NCBI RefSeq assembly: GCF_000317635.1
Contig: NC_019779.1
Span: forward strand, 3,224,001-3,288,000
From: Halothece sp. PCC 7418
GTDB taxonomy: Bacteria > Cyanobacteriota > Cyanobacteriia > Cyanobacteriales > Rubidibacteraceae
DNA: 64,000 nt
Direction: 5' to 3'
Shown here: piece after piece, positions 19,465-28,564 of the stretch
Layout: each line of letters starts with the position of its first letter
Numbering within the stretch: position 1 is the first letter of the stretch
Notes under the pieces: generated by a model
What the model was told of the DNA's origin: nothing
Database searches by the model: none
What the model saw: only the letters and a program-made list of their open reading frames with translations
Translations under genes and position numbers: made by a program

Positions 19465-19701
19465 TCATGCTTCAGGATCAATGCCCAATGCTCTCAATTG
19501 CTCAGCTAAACGTTCCGCCCGTTGATTTGCTTGTTCGGCACGTTGAGATTCTGGTTCAGCAGGGGTTGGAATCCAATTATTATTTTGGTCATACCAACGC
19601 ATCCACAGGCGATTGATTCCTTGGTATTCCCCTTCCCATAATCCCAAGCCAAGTTGGTCGATTTGCTGCGCGATGTTCCCTGCGTGAACCCGAGACACCA
19701 T
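19465..19701 (-). pseudogene. 5'-truncated Uma2-family relic
   Basis: It encodes only the C-terminal 78 residues of a Uma2 protein. LGLGLWEGEYQGINRLWMRW and the tail RAERLAEQLRALGIDPEA are almost identical to the end of the intact gene at 34519-35373. The N-terminal nuclease fold is missing. The first residues before IDQLGLGLW do not match the relative, so the apparent start is accidental. It has one RAEQANQ heptad. It is a sign of past recombination among Uma2 copies 13-16 kb apart. Confidence 0.75.
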
Positions 19702-19750
19702 CGCGCTGTCAGGTCGCTAAGATTAAGAAAAACTGCATTAAGTTTCCGTT

Positions 19751-20329
19751 ATGAGTGCTACCACCCTTAATCTCAACCCCCTCATTCAGTTAACAAAAGA
19801 ACAATTCTACACCCTCTGTGCAACGAACCCCGAAGCCAAGCTAGAACTAAACGCGCAAGGAGAGTTAATCATTATGTCCCCCACCGGCGGAGAAACCAGC
19901 GCTTGGAATGCTAAACTGATAGCTGCTTTAGTTAATTGGAATGAGCGAACGGGTTTGGGAGAAACGTTTGATTCTTCTGGGGGGTTTTCTTTACCGAATG
20001 GGGCGCAGCGATCGCCGGATTGCGCTTGGATTCCGTTAGAAAAATGGAAGGCACTAACAGCAGAGGAAAAGAAGGGCTTTCTCCCCCTGTGTCCTGATTT
20101 TGTACTGGAACTGCTCTCACCTTCCGATTCCTGGAAGCAAGGAATGGAAAAAATGGAAGAATACAGGGAAAATGGCTCGCGTTTAGGTTGGTTAATTGAA
20201 CCCAAAAATAAGCGGGTGGCGATTTATCGCGCCCAACAAGCGGTAGAAATTTTAGAAACTCCCAAGTTTCTTTCTGGGGAAGATGTGTTGGACGGGTTTC
20301 ATCTCAATCTTGGCAAAATCTGGGGGTAA
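19751..20329 (+). CDS. Uma2-family (DUF820) PD-(D/E)XK-like protein
   Basis: A 192-residue Uma2 protein, the group hugely expanded in cyanobacteria and built on a PD-(D/E)XK restriction-endonuclease-like fold. Visible features are LELNAQGELIIMSPTGGE, the active-site Asp in SPDCAWIPLEKW (PDxxW) and FVLELLSPSDSW (Glu strand), then YRENGSRLGWLIEPKNKR. It has no coiled-coil tail, unlike the array at 32-36 kb, so it belongs to another subfamily. Its biological role is unknown. It is flanked on both sides by Uma2 relics on the opposite strand. Confidence 0.88.
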   Translation: MSATTLNLNPLIQLTKEQFYTLCATNPEAKLELNAQGELIIMSPTGGETSAWNAKLIAALVNWNERTGLGETFDSSGGFSLPNGAQRSPDCAWIPLEKWKALTAEEKKGFLPLCPDFVLELLSPSDSWKQGMEKMEEYRENGSRLGWLIEPKNKRVAIYRAQQAVEILETPKFLSGEDVLDGFHLNLGKIWG

Positions 20330-20415
20330 GGGATTTAAGAGCGCGATCGCGCTTATGGTTTTCTAGGTGTTTCCTTCAATTGAATAAAGTTGTTGTTCTG
20401 TTGATAATATCATGA

Positions 20416-20610
20416 TTATTTTTTTCTTATTATTTCCATTTTGCCTAATTCTTGGGCGGTGGGGAGCAATTCGCCCTCTAAGGTTTCCCAGCGCAGCCAG
20501 ATGGCTTCCACTCCTTTATAATTTCCCTGCCACTGCACTAAGGCTAACCCCAGTTGTTGGCTTTGGGAAATGGCTTTGTTTTCATTGTATTGAGAGAGGG
20601 TGCGCGATGT
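20416..20610 (-). pseudogene. second Uma2 C-terminal relic
   Basis: Reading the minus strand to a TAA at 20416-20418 gives ISQSQQLGLALVQWQGNYKG, then VEAIWLRWETLEGELLPTAQ. This matches in pattern the tail region of the Uma2 genes with LGLGLWEGEYQGI and RWYDQNQNW. The upstream nuclease domain is absent. With the fragment at 19465-19701 it brackets an intact Uma2 gene. It occupies most of the 315-bp gap before the glycan cluster. Confidence 0.6.
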
Positions 20611-20689
20611 TCCCTAGGAGAACCAGTGAAGCCATCCCACTTCATTGTGGTCTAGGATGAAAACCAGCATTTTATGGTTTTCTATCATC

Positions 20690-21652
20690 ATGTCAGCTTC
20701 TAAACTTCTAAGCATTTGTATTCCCGCCTATAACCGCCCACTTTGGCTCAAACGCGCTTTGGAGTCAATTACAATTGCTAATGCTGAGAGTAGAGATGAT
20801 ATTGAGATCGTTGTGACTGATGATTCATCTTCTACTGAATGTGAGTCAGTTACACAAGAAGTCTTGCAAAACTGGTCTGGAAGTTGGAAGTATATTTATA
20901 ATCAACCGCGCTTAGGAATGGCTAAAAACTGGAACTACTCGATCCAAGTTGCTTCTGGTGAGTATGTCTTAGTTTTACATGATGATGATTTCTTGCTACC
21001 CAATGCAATTACAAAAATTGTAAAGGTGATCCAAAGATATAAGAAACAATTTTCAGTCTTTTTATTTGGAGTGAATGTTGTGAATGAAAGCGAGAAGATT
21101 ATTAAGACACAAGGGTTTCGTGAAGATCAGGATCTGCTTCCTCAACAAGCGATACAAAAATTGATGTCAAATTCTTCTTTTGTGCGGTTTCCTGCACTTG
21201 TTATCAATCGCGATCTTTTTGAAAAGGTTGGATACTTTAATGAGAAAATTGGTGGAGTAGCAGATTTAGAAATGTGGATTCGGATTTTTAGTAAACATAG
21301 TATTTTATGTTTATCCGAGACAACAGCTGCCTATACTGTCCATGAAGCAGCACTGACAACGGATATGTTTAATGAAGAAGTCATTGAAAAACTACTTCAC
21401 CTATTTAGATTAGTGGATGATTTAAATATTTTAGAGCAAAGAGTTTTTGAAGATTGTAAGAGTAATTTTTTTCATCAATTTATTTTAGCAGGAACGTATC
21501 GTCAATTAAAGCAAGGTCATTATCCTGAAGCCGTGAAGATTATAGATTTATTTCAAAATGATTCTCTCGAACTTAATCGACCCTCATTAAAGTGGCAAAC
21601 GATCCGTTTTTTATTTCAATTGATATTGAGATTGTATAATGTTTACTCCTAA
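20690..21652 (+). CDS. glycosyltransferase family 2
   Basis: A 320-residue GT-A enzyme. MSASKLLSICIPAYNRPLWL starts at the ATG at 20690, which places the Rossmann strand at the usual distance. Earlier in-frame starts at 20645 (TTG) and 20657 add unrelated residues. VVTDDSSS and VLVLHDDDFLL are the nucleotide-sugar and DxD metal motifs. GGVADLEMWIRIF is the acceptor-side ED-like motif. It is the only plus-strand gene of the glycan cluster and converges on the sulfotransferase gene. Confidence 0.85.
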   Translation: MSASKLLSICIPAYNRPLWLKRALESITIANAESRDDIEIVVTDDSSSTECESVTQEVLQNWSGSWKYIYNQPRLGMAKNWNYSIQVASGEYVLVLHDDDFLLPNAITKIVKVIQRYKKQFSVFLFGVNVVNESEKIIKTQGFREDQDLLPQQAIQKLMSNSSFVRFPALVINRDLFEKVGYFNEKIGGVADLEMWIRIFSKHSILCLSETTAAYTVHEAALTTDMFNEEVIEKLLHLFRLVDDLNILEQRVFEDCKSNFFHQFILAGTYRQLKQGHYPEAVKIIDLFQNDSLELNRPSLKWQTIRFLFQLILRLYNVYS

Positions 21653-21689
21653 ATCAATCATACCTAAGATTAATATTTATCCTAAACTG

Positions 21690-22526
21690 TTACTTATGCC
21701 ATAATATATTATTTATATTTTGATACACATTCTTTTCATTAAAGTTCATAACATGAGGTAACAAAATAGAAGAAAGAAGCCAATCATTTCTACACATCCA
21801 GCGATGATCATAAAAAATTCTTTGACGCTTTTCTGAGGAGAAACGCATTCTATTACCTAATAAGTTATGATTCTCATGGTTATAAATTTTAAGCAGATTA
21901 GAATTAAATTCTACACCTAGAAAATCACAAATTCTTGACAGCATTTCTTCTGGGTATAAACAAATTTCTTCATAACCTAACTGGAAACTATTGAGACATT
22001 CTTTTTGAATGAAGTTTTGAGTCTTTAAATTAGAAGAATACCACTTTATAAAACGCACTAAAGATTGACGAGCCACAATTGATTTTACTGAATTTTGATT
22101 CCGTTTTATATTCTCTTTTTGCGAGATCGTCCAAGAGCGAACATCCCGAATTAGATGAATTACTTTTAAGTCGATAGGTAATTGCTTAAGAACTTTAAGA
22201 TATGGAAGATATTTGGAAGAGTCTATAGGAATATAATTTTCACCAAAAAAAACACTGAAGCTATTTAGAAAAATTTCATATTTTTCAGGAATACTTGCAT
22301 TAATATCTTTTTTAAGGTTTTCGATTACTGTTTTCCAAAAAGGACAAGTGTCAATAGTGTTTCCACATGAACATTTAATCTCACTGGCTTGATCTAAAGT
22401 GCTAGACTTAAACGCTCTGAAAACTTCACCGACACCAATATACTGAGGATGTCCACTAATTAATAATTCTAAGAGTGTTGATCCACTATGAGCTTCACTA
22501 GCTATAAATATTAAATTAGATACCAT
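21690..22526 (-). CDS. sulfotransferase-family protein
   Basis: A 278-residue PAPS-dependent sulfotransferase-like protein. The 5'-phosphosulfate loop is in IASEAHSGSTLLELLISGHP. The 3'-phosphate-binding motif is in HLIRDVRSW with a downstream Ser. Four Cys near residues 52-63 (CSCGNTIDTCPFW) could bind a metal. In a polysaccharide locus it most likely sulfates a glycan; sulfated exopolysaccharides are common in cyanobacteria. It follows the GT4 gene after only 5 bp, so the two are in one operon. Confidence 0.85.
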   Translation of the reverse strand: MVSNLIFIASEAHSGSTLLELLISGHPQYIGVGEVFRAFKSSTLDQASEIKCSCGNTIDTCPFWKTVIENLKKDINASIPEKYEIFLNSFSVFFGENYIPIDSSKYLPYLKVLKQLPIDLKVIHLIRDVRSWTISQKENIKRNQNSVKSIVARQSLVRFIKWYSSNLKTQNFIQKECLNSFQLGYEEICLYPEEMLSRICDFLGVEFNSNLLKIYNHENHNLLGNRMRFSSEKRQRIFYDHRWMCRNDWLLSSILLPHVMNFNEKNVYQNINNILWHK

Positions 22527-22531
22527 TTTTC

Positions 22532-23716
22532 TTAACTTGTCATCTTAATCTTTTCATGTACCAAGTGTTGAGTCACTTCATAAACTTCTTTCATTTTAAC
22601 CGACCAATCTAAGGAGGATTGTGCATACTGACGAATTTTAATTGGATGTTCTGCATCTCTATAAATTGATTGGGTAAATTTAATCACTTCTGTAACATCT
22701 AACGGCTGCTCATTCGAGGTAACTTTTAATTGGTATGGGAAAGTATTGGGAAAGTCTGGATCATCTGCACTTGTAATAAAGGGGATTCCTCGCGCTGCAA
22801 ATTCTCTAGTTTTTAAGAAAGATGTTTGTTGGATTCCTTTCCGATGTCCTCCGAGATCAGCAACAGCAATATGACATTTTTCAAATAGCTGATCGAGTTC
22901 CTGATCATATTTTGCACCATGAAATATAATATATTCTGAAAGATTTTGACTTTTCACTGTTTCCTGAAGAGTGTGTAAAGTTGGAGTATCTGGAGAAATA
23001 ATATGAAAAAAAACTTTTACTTCCTGAGCCTGTTGCTGATAATAGTTTTTGAAACCTTGAATTAAACGATCATAGCCATGCCAAAATTGTAAATTACCGA
23101 CTCCAATTAAGTGAATTTCTTCATTAAAAGAACGAGGGGTTTGCAGTGGCTTGATACTTGCAACATCAATTCCATTTAACAAATTGATACTGGGAATCCC
23201 AAAAAGAGGTTGATTCCAAGCAACAACAACCATCCGATCAATGTATCTTTTTAACAAAGGTCGAGTCAGTCGGTCAAGACTTAAAATGAATTGACCTTTA
23301 AGGTTTGTCTTTTTATATTCAGTTTCATAAGGATAAGTGGGGATTTCACTGAGTATAGTAATGGTTGGACATTGCGATTTAATTTTATTTAAAAAGAAAA
23401 TATAAAAAGGATCAGAGCGAGGATATCTTAAGTAAAGGAAATCTGGTGCAGTCTTTGTAATAAAATCCAGTGAAGTTCTTAATAGGCTCAATCTTCGGCT
23501 CAATAGATTATTGGAAAAGTAAGTTAAAGTTTTTTCTTCATTATTGATATCGTTAGATTGAGCGATCTTTTTTAAGATAATGCGGTTTGGGGAAGCAGTG
23601 CAAATCAGATCTAGAATAGCTCCCCAGCGTTGCATTCCTTTAATCTGACCAATGATTTTTTTCTGGTAGGAACGAGCAGTTAGTGGATCAAGATTGGAAA
23701 TATATAAACCTCGCAT
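22532..23716 (-). CDS. glycosyltransferase family 4
   Basis: A 394-residue GT-B protein. The N-terminal acceptor domain begins MRGLYISNLDPLTARSYQKK. The donor domain starts around IHLIGVGNLQFWHGYDRLIQ and has IAVADLGGHRKGIQQTSFLK and KTREFAARGIPFITS, the degenerate E-x7-E region. Codon use and AT content fit the neighbouring cluster genes. It sits between the frameshifted GT2 upstream and the sulfotransferase downstream, in one minus-strand operon. Sugar specificity is unknown. Confidence 0.8.
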   Translation of the reverse strand: MRGLYISNLDPLTARSYQKKIIGQIKGMQRWGAILDLICTASPNRIILKKIAQSNDINNEEKTLTYFSNNLLSRRLSLLRTSLDFITKTAPDFLYLRYPRSDPFYIFFLNKIKSQCPTITILSEIPTYPYETEYKKTNLKGQFILSLDRLTRPLLKRYIDRMVVVAWNQPLFGIPSINLLNGIDVASIKPLQTPRSFNEEIHLIGVGNLQFWHGYDRLIQGFKNYYQQQAQEVKVFFHIISPDTPTLHTLQETVKSQNLSEYIIFHGAKYDQELDQLFEKCHIAVADLGGHRKGIQQTSFLKTREFAARGIPFITSADDPDFPNTFPYQLKVTSNEQPLDVTEVIKFTQSIYRDAEHPIKIRQYAQSSLDWSVKMKEVYEVTQHLVHEKIKMTS

Positions 23717-23746
23717 GATTTTTAAATTACTATCAATTAAAATTGA

Positions 23747-24632
23747 TTACTTCTGTTTTAAGGTTTTTAAAAATTTAATAGGGAAAATTAATCTAAGAAT
23801 AGAAATCAAAGCTAAACGTAGATAGAGTTGAGTAAAAATTAGAATCCCTAAAAATCCCCAACAACTTAGACAAAAGTTCCAGTATCCACGTACATAAAAA
23901 GGTGATTTTGGAGACATGATACTTTGCAAGCGTTTTTTGATAGGTACATTACTGGTTAACCAGTTAGACTCACTTAAATTTTTTTGCAAATTGCAATAGC
24001 ATCATTAAAAACAAGTAATTTATATCCATGCTTTTTGGCTTTCATGGTATAAAGTGTATCCCCGTGATATTGAGGGACTTTCTTATGGGGAGGAAATCCG
24101 ATTGTAGTAATAAGTGAACGACTAAAACAGGTTAGATTTCCGTTTAAGGAGTCACAATTCACTGGATTATTTTTAATAGCATAAATATTGCTAACTTTAA
24201 ATAAATTAATTCTTTTTTTCCACCATAAGTCGGTTTTTTCAGATCAGATGTCTCGTAACATTGTGCTGCTCCAACTAAGTTGACATTCTCTCGACATTTT
24301 TGTACTAAAAAAGGGATAGCATTATTGTAAGGAAAAGTATCATCATTTAGCCAGATAAAGTATTCTGCACCTCGTTCATAAGCATATTCCATTCCCTTTC
24401 TAATTGCACCTGTCCACCAAAGATTCCCATCACCAGTAAGGATAGTGACTTCTGGATATAAATTGGTAATGGCTTCGCTTGTGCCATCAGTAGAACCATC
24501 ATCGACAACAATTGTATAATAGCGATCTAAATCGCCACACTGCTTTAGGGTTTCTAAGCACTTGAGAGTAATGTTTTTCCGGTTATGGACGGGAATGATG
24601 ATATAAACTGGTTCTTTTTGGTTTAAGCTCAT
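23747..24632 (-). pseudogene. glycosyltransferase family 2, split by two frameshifts
   Basis: Three reading frames together make one GT2 protein of about 295 residues. Part 1 (24632 down to about 24213) has VYIIIPVHNRKNITLKCLET, VVDDGSTDGT, DGNLWWTGAI and WLNDDTF. Part 2 (to about 23979) has GNLTCFSRSLITTIGFPPHK and FNDAIAICK. Part 3 (to 23747) has SPFYVRGYWNFCLSCWG and hydrophobic ends. Each junction falls in a run of seven A (24213-24219 and 23979-23985), and each needs a -1 shift, as if each run had once been A8. It may be a recent pseudogene, a homopolymer base-call error, or a gene using slippage. Its neighbours are intact. Confidence 0.8.
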
Positions 24633-24774
24633 TACTCGCTACACTGTTTCAAATGCTGTTGCAGTTAGAGTACCCATGAAAAGATTTAGATTGATCTCAT
24701 CGGATCAATAATTGGCTGAAGTTGTTGCTGATTTTGTTGACTTGCACTGAGCAGGTGCGCGATCGCGCTCTTTT

Positions 24775-24870
24775 CTACTTCTCGTCTAAGATTTGCTGAT
24801 AAAGCTCAATATAACGTTTAGCTTGCAACTTGATCGGATATTCCTCCAGCGCGATCGCGCACTCATGGTG
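24775..24870 (-). pseudogene. relic of a GT4 C-terminus
   Basis: In the 440-bp gap before the frameshifted GT2, the minus strand up to TAG at 24775-24777 reads ALEEYPIKLQAKRYIELYQQ then ILDEK. This resembles the last helix of family-4 glycosyltransferases (usually W-x7-YxELYQxIL). No upstream domain remains. The rest of the gap, including two HIP1 sites, shows no gene. Confidence 0.4.
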
Positions 24871-25072
24871 CTTCTCTTTCCTAGTTGCTAGACTCCTCTA
24901 ATTCCTCATTACCCGGCTCTAATTGAACTAAAAATTTTTAGCTAATATTTCGTCTAAATCAGTCGTGTTAAAAGTTATTGCGCTATCCTTCCCGCGCGAT
25001 CGCTGCACCGATTTTTGTATGAAACATTGCACTTTTTTGGCATCATCTTGCAATTACTTGATCAAAATTTGT

Positions 25073-25537
25073 TTAAGGTAACCAGTTTTCATCTAACACC
25101 TTTTCTAAGGGTGCGATTGGGGGTTCAGGGAAATGGTCAAGGGGTAAGCCTGAGGCATCTGAGACTAATTCTCTTGCATCTTGATACAGTTCAGAAAATT
25201 GTTCTACAAGATAATTTTTTAGACTTGGACTTGCTTTTAAGTCCCGCTTAATTTGTTTGCGAAAATTACGAATTTCTCTTTGCCAATGGTTTTGATTGAG
25301 TTCTCGTTTTGAATCCCAATATTTTAGTTTTAGTAGATGTTCTAAGAGTCGGGTTAATAAACTTTCTAATCTTCTTTTTTCTCGCCGACTCAAGTCAAGT
25401 ACCTCATCAATTAAGTTTTTCCAATCAAGAGAATCTAATTCTCGGTTTTGTAGTTTTTTAACTGTTTCTAAAACCCAAAGATTATAATCAGTTTCATAGA
25501 GTTGCTTATATTTCTGATGAGTGAGTTCAGTTGCCAT
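25073..25537 (-). CDS. DUF29 family protein
   Basis: A 154-residue all-helical protein of the DUF29 family, which is common and multi-copy in cyanobacteria. Signature parts are LYETDYNLWVLETVKKLQNR, WKNLIDEVLDLSRREKRRLE and LLTRLLEHLLKLKYW, ending with a proline-rich FPEPPIAP segment. Function is unknown. DUF29 genes often lie in variable regions near toxin-antitoxin or mobile DNA. Here the gene sits between two glycosyltransferase relics inside the glycan locus, so it was probably inserted there. Confidence 0.88.
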   Translation of the reverse strand: MATELTHQKYKQLYETDYNLWVLETVKKLQNRELDSLDWKNLIDEVLDLSRREKRRLESLLTRLLEHLLKLKYWDSKRELNQNHWQREIRNFRKQIKRDLKASPSLKNYLVEQFSELYQDARELVSDASGLPLDHFPEPPIAPLEKVLDENWLP

Positions 25538-25669
25538 AATCTATTTCCTTCTCTTGAAATCTCTGTTGTTTACTTTTTACTGGACATCATGTGACAAGCA
25601 GTGTGATCAATCTTGAGTTTTCTGTCAGACCTCAGGATCAATGTCCACTGTATTTTTAGCTCTGTTTTA

Positions 25670-25876
25670 GAGTTTTTTTCTATTATATTTCATAGCTTCG
25701 ATAACAGTTAATGATTCAATTTCTTGCCTCACCATGTCTGCTGTGCCATCGGTTGTTCCATCATCAATCAACACTAAATGATAGTTTTAATAAGTCTGCT
25801 GTTTGAGAGATTCTAGAAATTGCTGGGTTGTTTTTAGGTGGTTGTGAACAGGGAGGAGAAGGTAGAGTTTATTCAT
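25670..25876 (-). pseudogene. GT2 N-terminal relic with in-frame stop
   Basis: In the 389-bp gap, the minus strand from the ATG at 25874-25876 reads MNKLYLLLPVHNHLKTTQQF, then LESLKQQTY, a TAA stop (25787-25789), then NYHLVLIDDGTTDGTADMV in the same frame. This is the start of a family-2 glycosyltransferase. The stop replaces what is usually a Gln or Asn before the second strand. After about 65 codons the similarity ends and the C-terminal half is missing. Confidence 0.65.
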
Positions 25877-25926
25877 TAATTCTAATTAAATAAAAGTACT
25901 AATCACTTTCATATCACTTAGGTCAC

Positions 25927-26838
25927 TTAGAAAGATGAAGCCTTATAAGCAGGAAATAAATTACATCGTTTATACCCAATAACTTTGTTAAAAGCTCTCT
26001 GCCCTCCTAAAGATAATACACGCCAGTTGAATGCCTTTTTTGCAGCTTTCAGGAACTCACCTTTCTGCAAACTCTTCTTAAAAAAAGTATAGTCGAGATA
26101 CTGTTGATAAGAATTATAGAAATGTTGATAAAAACTCTCACCAAAGACTTCAATGATTTTAGGTCGCCAGATGTTTAGGGATTTAGCAATTTTAGTCCTT
26201 CTTTTTTCTTCTACTGTTGTCATCCGATTCGCTTTCGGATCTGTATTAGTGATAGCTGGACTTCCCCAAGTTACGCCCACTCTAGGATTAATTTTTGCTA
26301 GAGATAGCCATAAATCATGATCAACACCTGATTGGATTTTTGGATCATATCCTCCCACATCTCGTAATATTTTGGTTTGGTAGGCTTGGGAACTGACTGG
26401 CGGAGTTATCCCTTGTAAAAGCAGATCTGTTAACTTTGGATAATCACTAAAAATTTTTTGCCATGCCTGATTAAAAATAGAAGGTAATGCGAGAGCGATA
26501 CCAACATCAGAAGGACTATCTTCTAAAACGCTCAATAACCTAGAAGCAAAGTGTGGGGGCCAAGCATCGTCATCATCGCAAAAAGCAAAATATTCACCTG
26601 AAGCCAATTCTATAGCAGTATTTCTAGCACTAGCAAGACCTTTGTTGTGCTGGTGACGAACATAAATTATGTTATTGGTTTGAATAAAATCATTGACTTC
26701 CTTTGGCATCGTCTGTAAGGAACAGTCATCCACTAAAATAATTTCAAGCCCCTCCTGCATTTGCGAACACACTGATTGCAGAGTCTTGAGGCAAGAGTAC
26801 CAACGATTAAATGTAGTAATACAGACTGTTAACTTCAT
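25927..26838 (-). CDS. glycosyltransferase family 2
   Basis: A 303-residue GT-A enzyme. MKLTVCITTFNRWYSCLKTL begins the Rossmann core, with ILVDDCSLQT, a GLASARNTAIELASGEYFAF stretch and the metal motif FCDDDDAWPP. SGVDHDLWLSLA gives the acceptor-side (E/H)D motif. It abuts the methyltransferase gene upstream with no spacing (26839), so the two are coupled. It is part of the minus-strand glycan operon running from 31591 to 25927. Confidence 0.9.
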   Translation of the reverse strand: MKLTVCITTFNRWYSCLKTLQSVCSQMQEGLEIILVDDCSLQTMPKEVNDFIQTNNIIYVRHQHNKGLASARNTAIELASGEYFAFCDDDDAWPPHFASRLLSVLEDSPSDVGIALALPSIFNQAWQKIFSDYPKLTDLLLQGITPPVSSQAYQTKILRDVGGYDPKIQSGVDHDLWLSLAKINPRVGVTWGSPAITNTDPKANRMTTVEEKRRTKIAKSLNIWRPKIIEVFGESFYQHFYNSYQQYLDYTFFKKSLQKGEFLKAAKKAFNWRVLSLGGQRAFNKVIGYKRCNLFPAYKASSF

Positions 26839-27606
26839 CTAAGATTTTACTTTTGCTATAGCTAATAATCGACCACACATTTTTTCAGGCTGAGCTTCAA
26901 GACAATTACGAAGGACTTGCTTATAAATAGCATTGTTGATTGTCTTGTTTGTGATCAGATAATGATTACTTTTATAGCCTAGAAGTTTTAGAAGCCAACC
27001 AACGGGTCTTGATATTCGATCAAATGGCATAATTTTCTCTACCTCAAACTGAGATGATAGAGTTTCTTTCAAGTTACTGCTTGAAAAATGTTGATAATGC
27101 TTATTTTGTAACCTTTTATTAACATGAGGGACAGTCAAGATTAACTTACCATTCTTGGTTAACTGTCTGGATACTCCTACCAAAAAATCAGGGACTTGAT
27201 CAATTGGAATGTGTTCTAATACCTCAACCATTGTCGCGACTTCAAAGTTCCCGTCAAGATGTCCACTTGTTATATTGATGCACTGATAATTTATAGTCGG
27301 GTTAAGGGCTTTTGCTAAAGCAATTGCTGTTTGAGAATAGTCAATTCCTAAAACCTCTTTGTCAGGGAAAGTTGCAACAACTTCTTTTAAAAATCTTCCA
27401 TCACCACAACCCACATCTAGAAGAGAAGAAAACTGAAGCTGCTTTAATTCAGAAATGACTAACTCAAGCCCTGCTAAGTATTGCATTCCCCATGACCAGA
27501 AAAGGGTTTGCGAAAACCCATTATCGTCTAGAGAAGGAATGTAATGATAGGGGATCGAATATTGAGTTTCTTGCACTTGTTGTTGTTGTGTGAATTGAGC
27601 AGTCAT
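26839..27606 (-). CDS. class I SAM-dependent methyltransferase
   Basis: A 255-residue methyltransferase. SAM-binding motif I is LLDVGCGDGRFLKEV near residue 65. The acidic end of strand 2 is VLGIDYSQTAIA, and motif VEVLEHIP with LTKNGKLILTVPHVN completes the fold, a UbiG/Methyltransf_11-like pattern. No substrate can be read from the sequence. It lies between two glycosyltransferases, so O-methylation of a sugar in the glycan is the simplest reading. Confidence 0.9.
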   Translation of the reverse strand: MTAQFTQQQQVQETQYSIPYHYIPSLDDNGFSQTLFWSWGMQYLAGLELVISELKQLQFSSLLDVGCGDGRFLKEVVATFPDKEVLGIDYSQTAIALAKALNPTINYQCINITSGHLDGNFEVATMVEVLEHIPIDQVPDFLVGVSRQLTKNGKLILTVPHVNKRLQNKHYQHFSSSNLKETLSSQFEVEKIMPFDRISRPVGWLLKLLGYKSNHYLITNKTINNAIYKQVLRNCLEAQPEKMCGRLLAIAKVKS

Positions 27607-27652
27607 TATATTTATTCCTATTGTTTTAGAATTTAATCTTTAAAGTTTGTAT

Positions 27653-28564
27653 TTATTGGATACGTTTAAATAAATATTCAATCATTGCACGCAAGGTCTG
27701 TGAATAGGGATTCAGTGAGATAGGATACCGTTTAATAGCAGAAACCAGATAAGAATATGCTATTTTTGTTTCTCCAATACGAGCATACTCTCTTCCAATA
27801 ATTGCCAGTAACATTGCGTGTTGTTTTGGTAGAGTATCAAAGACTTCTGGAAACTTCTTTAATTTAGCTTCATGACCTTTAATGCCATTTAATATACTTT
27901 GTTGATCAATTCCTGTAATACGTTGATTTCCTTCATGATCAATAAAGTAATGAACAAGCACTTCTGCTACTACTTCTATTTCATAATACTGCCCAACACG
28001 ACGAATAAAATCACCATCATTCCCTCTGGGGAGGCTTTCATCAAATCCGCCAATGTGATCTATAACTTCTCGACGGACTAACAATGTTGATGCGTTTCCT
28101 AATGGTTGGCTAGTTAGCAGTTTATCAAAAATATATCCTCTTAACTTGGGTCGCCGAGTTCCTACCCTCTCTTGTTCACGATAAATGTCAAACCAACAGT
28201 AAACCAAGCCAACTTTAGACGACGCTGTAGAGATGCACTGAACTTGTTTTTCAAGTTTTTCAGGTAACCAAGCATCATCATCATCCAGAAAAGCAATTAA
28301 TTCTCCTTTTGTAGCAGAAATGCCCGTATTACGAGCAGCAGAAGCATGAAGATTTTTTAAGTGGCTAATCACCTTTAACCTTTTATCTTGGGAACTCAGT
28401 TTTGTTAAAGTTTCAAGGGTATCATCTGTGGAGTAATCATCAACTACAATACATTCTAAATTTTGGTACGTTTGTGCAAGCACACTTTTAACTGCGCGAT
28501 AAACAAGTGTTTCACGGTTATAAGTTGGTATGATAACTGAAACTAGAGGATTTATGAAGTTCAC
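27653..28564 (-). CDS. glycosyltransferase family 2
   Basis: A 303-residue GT-A enzyme. It shows VSVIIPTYNRETLVYRAVKS, CIVVDDYSTDDT, HASAARNTGISATKGELIAF and LDDDDAWLP (DxD), then GGFDESLPRGNDGDFIRRVG. Its start overlaps the stop of the upstream methyltransferase by 4 bp (28561-28564), a coupled pair. It is typical in length, with about 100 C-terminal residues of unknown role. Confidence 0.92.
   Translation of the reverse strand: MNFINPLVSVIIPTYNRETLVYRAVKSVLAQTYQNLECIVVDDYSTDDTLETLTKLSSQDKRLKVISHLKNLHASAARNTGISATKGELIAFLDDDDAWLPEKLEKQVQCISTASSKVGLVYCWFDIYREQERVGTRRPKLRGYIFDKLLTSQPLGNASTLLVRREVIDHIGGFDESLPRGNDGDFIRRVGQYYEIEVVAEVLVHYFIDHEGNQRITGIDQQSILNGIKGHEAKLKKFPEVFDTLPKQHAMLLAIIGREYARIGETKIAYSYLVSAIKRYPISLNPYSQTLRAMIEYLFKRIQ

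Noticed and set aside
23747-24162. Two short ORFs as independent small genes
   Set aside because: They continue the GT2 protein at the homopolymer breaks, so they are parts of one split gene.
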